Source of the DNA: Kaistella chaponensis
Lineage (GTDB): Bacteria; Bacteroidota; Bacteroidia; Flavobacteriales; Weeksellaceae
Assembly: GCF_900156725.1 (NCBI RefSeq)
Contig: NZ_FTOI01000001.1
Span: 310,001-374,000 of the forward strand
Direction: 5' to 3'
DNA: 64,000 bases
The notes under the pieces were generated by a model, which made no database searches, was not told where the DNA came from, and saw only the letters and a program-made list of their open reading frames with translations. Positions 59,741 to 64,000 of the stretch are shown here, piece by piece (positions within the stretch are counted from its first letter, which is position 1; each line of letters starts with the position of its first letter). Made by a program: the position numbers and the translations under genes.

Positions 59741-60661
59741 ATGAAATTATTAGTCGTTGGTTCAGTCGCTTTTGATGCAATAGAAACGCCTTTCGGAAAA
59801 ACAGATAAAATACTTGGTGGTGCAGCAACTTACATTACTTTGGCTTCTTCCGTGCTTAATGTAGAATCTGGAATCGTATCCGTTGTAGGTGGCGATTTTT
59901 TGCAATCTGATTTAGATATGCTTTCTGGAAGAGGAGTGAATATTGAAGGAATAGAAGTTATAAAAGAAGGAAAAACATTTTTTTGGAGTGGTAAATATCA
60001 CAACGATCTGAATTCCAGAGATACTTTGGTAACTGAAGTAAATGTTTTGGAGCATTTCGATCCAAAAATCCCGGAATCGATGCAAGATGCAGAGATTTTA
60101 TTACTGGGTAATCTTCATCCAGGAGTACAGCTTTCTGTCTTAGAAAAAATGAAAAACCGTCCGAAATTGGTTATTCTTGATACCATGAATTTCTGGATGG
60201 ATTCTGCAATGGATATTTTACTTCAAATGATCGCAAAAACTGATGTTATTAGTATTAATGACGAAGAAGCAAGACAGCTTTCAGGAGAATATTCTTTGGT
60301 AAAAGCAGCTAAAAAAATCCATGAACTTGGTCCTCAATTTGTCATCATCAAAAAAGGAGAACACGGCGCGTTGCTTTTCCACGAAGGGAAAATTTTTGCA
60401 ATTCCTGCTCTTCCATTAGAAGAAGTATTTGATCCAACAGGAGCGGGTGATACTTTTGCCGGTGGTTTTGCAGCCTATTTAGCGAAAAAAGAAGATTTTA
60501 GTTTCGAGACTATGAAATCAGCATTGATCGTGGGTTCAGCTATGGCATCTTTCACCGTAGAAAAATTTGGAACCGAAAAATTACAACAAGTTACCGAAGC
60601 TGAAATTGTTGCACGCATTCAAAACTTCAAAGATTTAACCACTTTTGAAGTGCAGGTTTAA
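59741..60661 (+). CDS. PfkB-family sugar or nucleoside kinase
   Basis: 306 residues. The N-terminal GSVAFDAIETPFGKTDKILGGAATY and the C-terminal DPTGAGDTFAGGF (PfkB signature with the catalytic Asp and anion hole) are intact. It phosphorylates a sugar, or a similar hydroxyl group, with ATP. The substrate cannot be assigned. It precedes the two isomerase genes but is not obviously linked to them. Confidence 0.88.
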   Translation: MKLLVVGSVAFDAIETPFGKTDKILGGAATYITLASSVLNVESGIVSVVGGDFLQSDLDMLSGRGVNIEGIEVIKEGKTFFWSGKYHNDLNSRDTLVTEVNVLEHFDPKIPESMQDAEILLLGNLHPGVQLSVLEKMKNRPKLVILDTMNFWMDSAMDILLQMIAKTDVISINDEEARQLSGEYSLVKAAKKIHELGPQFVIIKKGEHGALLFHEGKIFAIPALPLEEVFDPTGAGDTFAGGFAAYLAKKEDFSFETMKSALIVGSAMASFTVEKFGTEKLQQVTEAEIVARIQNFKDLTTFEVQV

Positions 60662-60730
60662 CTTTTTAAGTTGCCACAATCTTATTCTCTACAACCTTAA
60701 AATTAATCTTCATTTCAAGAAGACTGAATT

Positions 60731-62560
60731 ATGAAAAAATTATTTCCTCTCATGCTCATTGCTGCTTTGGGCGGTAAGTTGTCTGCACAATATATGATAA
60801 TCGGGAAAGACAGCATTTCTCTTGCCGATTTCAAAAAAGAATATCAATATGGATTGCAGAACACGGGCATTGAAAAAACGATTAATACCACGCAGGATTT
60901 TGTTTTACTTCAGCAATTTGCACAGGAAAAAAAAGCAGATACTACCGCATCTTTTCGCGAAAAAATGAGCGAAAAAGAAGATGGTTTACGTACCAAATAT
61001 TTCTATCCGACCAACGTGATCGATCCTGTTTTGAATGATTATTTGAAAGATAATCAAACCGAAAAGGAGGTGCTGATTTTTATGGTTCAGAAATCCGCTG
61101 ATGATAAAAATGATTATCAGCAGATTTACAACGCGGTGAGATCGGGTAAAATAACCATGGAGGAAGTCATTACCAAATATACCAAAGGAAGCGCAAAAGC
61201 GGTTTACATCAAGCCTGGAAGTATAGACAATGGATTGTATTCTGAACTGAAAGTTTTACCCAATAATTCGTATACCAAGTTTGTCAATAATTCAGGATTT
61301 GTGGCTTTTGGAAAGGTCTTAAATTCCCGCCCTTCTTTAGGATATGTTATTTTTGGAACCATTTCTTATCCAAAAGACGCAAATTTCGAAACAATGAAGT
61401 CCAAGATTTATACGGATTTGAAAGCTGGAAAGAGTTTTCAGGAAGTGGCAAAACTATACGGCGCAAATGATCACGAAAAGCAAAATGGTGGAGTAGTAAT
61501 GGGTTCTCCCACACTTCCAAATGATGTTTATGATTTATTCAAAGGAAAAAAAGAGGGCTATTTCACGCCAGAACCTTTGCTCTTTGGTGAAAATTATTTT
61601 GTGTTTAATATTTATAATGTAGAACCTTATAGCTTAACCGATAAAAATCGGGAGTTCTTCTTGCGAGAAATGAACAGTTCCCTTTATACTGAAATCCTTC
61701 AGGATAAAATGATTGCTTATTTAAAAGCGGATCCATCCTATAAAGAATTGCCCGAATTTGCAAAAGTTAAAAAATCGTTTCAAAACTTCAATTCAGCCAA
61801 GGAAAACTCCGTACTTTATCAATACAAAAATCATAAAACCACAATTGGTGATCTCAAAAAAATAATTGGCGACAAAAAAGAAGAAGCCGAAAAATTAAGT
61901 CCAGCGCTTTGGAGCGATGCGATTTCTGGGGTAAATACCCAGGATTTACTGAGGTTTTACAGTCAAGATTTTACCGCTCAACCTGCGATTAAAAAAGAAT
62001 TAAACGAATTCAAAAAAGGGCTTTACTCAGACTATATTTTTTCTAAATACCTTACCGAAGAAGTCGTAAAACACCCAGAATGGACCACCGATTATTACAA
62101 CAAAAACAAAGCAAAATTTCTTTGGGGAAATAGAGCCGATGGAAGAGTAGCGATCATTGCAGACGAAAAATTGAACACCGAAATCGAAACGGCCATCAAA
62201 GATTCTAAAAACTGGGAAAGTTTGAAAGCAAAATATTACGGTAAACTCAACGATAAAAAGCAAATTCTTGTTCATTTCGAAAAAGGGGAAATGTCAGAAG
62301 ATGCCGATGTTTTCACAAAATACAAAGTTCCTTTCAAAACCGGCGTTCATCAAACCAAAATGGAAGAGCGCTCACTGGTCATCGCAATCGACAAGATTTT
62401 ACCTCCCACACAAATGACGATCGCTGAAGCTGCAGACCTTTTAAAAGATGCTGTAACGGAACAGAAACTTCAGGAAATCATCGCGCAGCAAAAAGCCAAA
62501 ACCAAAATCGTGGTGCAGCCCGAATTTAAGAATGATTTAGAGAAGAATTTTAAGAAATAA
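60731..62560 (+). CDS. SurA/PpiC-like periplasmic peptidyl-prolyl isomerase, diverged
   Basis: 609 residues. A signal peptide (to about AQY, residue 20) precedes a long helical chaperone region. Rotamase-like blocks are at about 110-200 (KEVLIFMVQKSADDKNDYQQIYNAVRSGK) and 205-300 (LGYVIFGTISYPKDANF, QEVAKLYGANDHEKQNGGVVMG). It would help fold outer-membrane proteins. The catalytic parvulin residues are less clear than in its neighbour, so enzyme activity is uncertain. Confidence 0.78.
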   Translation: MKKLFPLMLIAALGGKLSAQYMIIGKDSISLADFKKEYQYGLQNTGIEKTINTTQDFVLLQQFAQEKKADTTASFREKMSEKEDGLRTKYFYPTNVIDPVLNDYLKDNQTEKEVLIFMVQKSADDKNDYQQIYNAVRSGKITMEEVITKYTKGSAKAVYIKPGSIDNGLYSELKVLPNNSYTKFVNNSGFVAFGKVLNSRPSLGYVIFGTISYPKDANFETMKSKIYTDLKAGKSFQEVAKLYGANDHEKQNGGVVMGSPTLPNDVYDLFKGKKEGYFTPEPLLFGENYFVFNIYNVEPYSLTDKNREFFLREMNSSLYTEILQDKMIAYLKADPSYKELPEFAKVKKSFQNFNSAKENSVLYQYKNHKTTIGDLKKIIGDKKEEAEKLSPALWSDAISGVNTQDLLRFYSQDFTAQPAIKKELNEFKKGLYSDYIFSKYLTEEVVKHPEWTTDYYNKNKAKFLWGNRADGRVAIIADEKLNTEIETAIKDSKNWESLKAKYYGKLNDKKQILVHFEKGEMSEDADVFTKYKVPFKTGVHQTKMEERSLVIAIDKILPPTQMTIAEAADLLKDAVTEQKLQEIIAQQKAKTKIVVQPEFKNDLEKNFKK

Positions 62561-62625
62561 TTATAATAAAAAATGCAGGTTATATCACTGAGAATGATAA
62601 TTTTGCAAATCGTTAAAAAATAGAT

Positions 62626-63993
62626 ATGAATAAGAATATAAAGTTCGCCTTAGTTTTTACTTTTCTTTTAGCCTTTTTTGGAGGTAAAATAAATGCGCAG
62701 GTGAAATCAGGTGATTTGGTCGATGGTATTGCAGTAGTAGTAGGAAACGAAATTATCTTAGAATCAGACATTGAAGATCAGGCGAATTTTTCGAAGCAAC
62801 AAGGTGCAGCTATAGCCAATAAATGCGAGTTTGTAGAAGGGATTATCAGCAATAAACTCCTCATCTATGAAGCAAAAAGAGATACGCTTATCGAAAACCG
62901 TTCCGCGGTGATCAAAGACAACGCCAATCAAAAATATACCCAAATTCTGGGTCAGTTTCCTGATGAGAAAACCATGCTCGCTACATACAAGTTCCGTACA
63001 TCGTTTGAAATGAAAAATGCCATCGAAAAAATCGATTCCGATAATTATTACGGACAGATGAAATACGGAAGAATCACCGAAAAAGCCGACGTAACTCCCA
63101 ATGAAGTTACCGATTTCTTTACAACCTTTCAATATCAACTTCCCGAAGTAAAAGATGAAGTGACCTTATCGCAAATCTCCATTTTTCCAAAACTTACAGA
63201 TTCGCATAAAGATGAAGTGATCGGGAGACTCAATAAAATAAAACAGGCAATTCTCGGTGGCGAAACTTTTGAAAGCCAAGCAAGAATTTATTCCGAAGAC
63301 CCAGGTTCCGCTTCAAATGGAGGATTATACAAAGCAATTTCCAAAGGAAAAATGGTAAAACCTTTCGAAGCAGCCGCTCTTAATTTACAAGAAGGCGAAA
63401 TGTCGGATCCTGTAGAATCAGATTTTGGGTATCACCTCATTCAACTCGTGAAAAAAAGTGGGAAAATCTACGATGCAAGACATATCCTGCTAAAAGCTGA
63501 ACCCAATGCTGCAGAAATTGCAACCGCAAAAAAAGAACTCGACAGCATTAGAACTTTAATTAATGACGGTAAAATGACCTTCAAAGAAGCAGCTTTCAGA
63601 TTCTCCGACGATAAAAAAACCAAGTTCAATGGCGGCGTTTTAACCGCAGAAGACGGCAGTGATAAATTAGAAAAACTCAACCTTTCTCCAACCATTGCGT
63701 ACCAAATCGCGGGATTGAACAAAGGTGATATAACCGAAGTTTTTCAAGACAAAGTACAACAAGATCGAAAAGTCGTAACCTTCGTGAAAATTAATGACGT
63801 CATTGCAGCTCATAAATTAGATATCACCACAGATTACGACCGAATCAAGCAAATGGCGCTCAACAAAAAGAAAAACGAAATGGTAGAAAAATGGGTCAAA
63901 GAAAAACTACCCAATATATTCATTTCCATCAACGACCGCTACAAAGACTGTAAATTTAAAACCGACTGGCGAAAAAGCGCCGAAACCAAATAA
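62626..63993 (+). CDS. SurA-like periplasmic peptidyl-prolyl isomerase
   Basis: 455 residues. The signal peptide ends KINAQ (about residue 25). A SurA N-terminal chaperone domain (VDGIAVVVGNEIILESDIEDQ) is followed by two parvulin modules, about 175-280 (LSQISIFPKL, DPGSASNGGLYKAISKGKMVKPFE, SDFGYHLIQLVKKSG) and 285-390 (DARHILLKAEPN, AAFRFSDDKKTKFNGGVL). It assists outer-membrane protein folding. It follows the longer relative by 65 bp; the pair may act together. The stop is 8 bp before the window end. Confidence 0.92.
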   Translation: MNKNIKFALVFTFLLAFFGGKINAQVKSGDLVDGIAVVVGNEIILESDIEDQANFSKQQGAAIANKCEFVEGIISNKLLIYEAKRDTLIENRSAVIKDNANQKYTQILGQFPDEKTMLATYKFRTSFEMKNAIEKIDSDNYYGQMKYGRITEKADVTPNEVTDFFTTFQYQLPEVKDEVTLSQISIFPKLTDSHKDEVIGRLNKIKQAILGGETFESQARIYSEDPGSASNGGLYKAISKGKMVKPFEAAALNLQEGEMSDPVESDFGYHLIQLVKKSGKIYDARHILLKAEPNAAEIATAKKELDSIRTLINDGKMTFKEAAFRFSDDKKTKFNGGVLTAEDGSDKLEKLNLSPTIAYQIAGLNKGDITEVFQDKVQQDRKVVTFVKINDVIAAHKLDITTDYDRIKQMALNKKKNEMVEKWVKEKLPNIFISINDRYKDCKFKTDWRKSAETK

Positions 63994-64000
63994 ATCAAGA

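Noticed and set aside
1..64000. tRNA or rRNA genes
   Set aside because: Intergenic regions were read for cloverleaf and rRNA hallmarks and none were recognised.

Overview
The window is AT-rich, gene-dense chromosomal DNA from a Bacteroidota bacterium, most likely a flavobacterium of the Chryseobacterium/Kaistella type. Three things point there: Bacteroidota-type promoters (TAnnTTTG at -7, often TTG near -33), lineage genes (gldD, a GIN-domain secreted protein, a 29-residue mS38-like basic protein, short Crp/Fnr regulators), and RNase G and NrdA/NrdB variants of the kinds common in this group. No rRNA, tRNA, CRISPR array, prophage or intact insertion sequence is visible.

Layout. 0-7 kb: end of an EEP-family nuclease, an Lrp/AsnC regulator, then deoC and a double aldehyde dehydrogenase (deoxyribose-phosphate to acetaldehyde to acetate), separated by a repeat-rich stretch, a DUF6261-like gene and an unrecognised gene. 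7-15 kb: a secreted 22-residue-repeat protein, GH25 lysozyme, ABC-F ATPase, amino-acid permease, and a TonB siderophore receptor with a probable Fur box and a PepSY-type membrane protein. 15-22.4 kb: rpsP, rimM, a decayed gene, asnS, rpoN, an ECF sigma factor with a membrane partner, and lptB with an unusual C-terminal extension. 22.5-29.1 kb: small lipoprotein, HD hydrolase, membrane protein and a MacAB-like four-gene efflux operon. 29.5-37.9 kb: nrdB/nrdA, an orphan ECF sigma factor, lipA, dps, a STAS-like protein, cinA and a GIN-domain protein. 38-44.4 kb: two tandem M13 metallopeptidase lipoproteins, an alpha/beta hydrolase and a TerC-type membrane protein. 44.4-52.8 kb (minus strand): fumarylacetoacetase, 4-hydroxyphenylpyruvate dioxygenase and homogentisate dioxygenase (tyrosine breakdown) with a flavin reductase-like protein, a Crp/Fnr regulator and a CoA transferase; a GxxExxY gene between perfect 22-bp inverted repeats sits inside this block. 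52.9-57.8 kb (minus): acyltransferase, CoA-type Nudix hydrolase, RNase G, the 29-residue basic protein and HU. 57.8-64 kb: mutY, gldD, a PfkB kinase and two SurA-like periplasmic isomerases.

The least explained material is non-coding: (1) a dispersed two-hairpin repeat whose copies differ by paired, compensating changes; (2) a second dispersed element of three conserved blocks around an A/T-rich hairpin, with three good copies and one decayed copy; (3) the inverted-repeat-bounded GxxExxY unit; (4) 42-bp hairpin units upstream of the DUF6261-like gene; and (5) four genes whose ATG lies exactly 4 nt after a -7 box, which predicts leaderless mRNAs.
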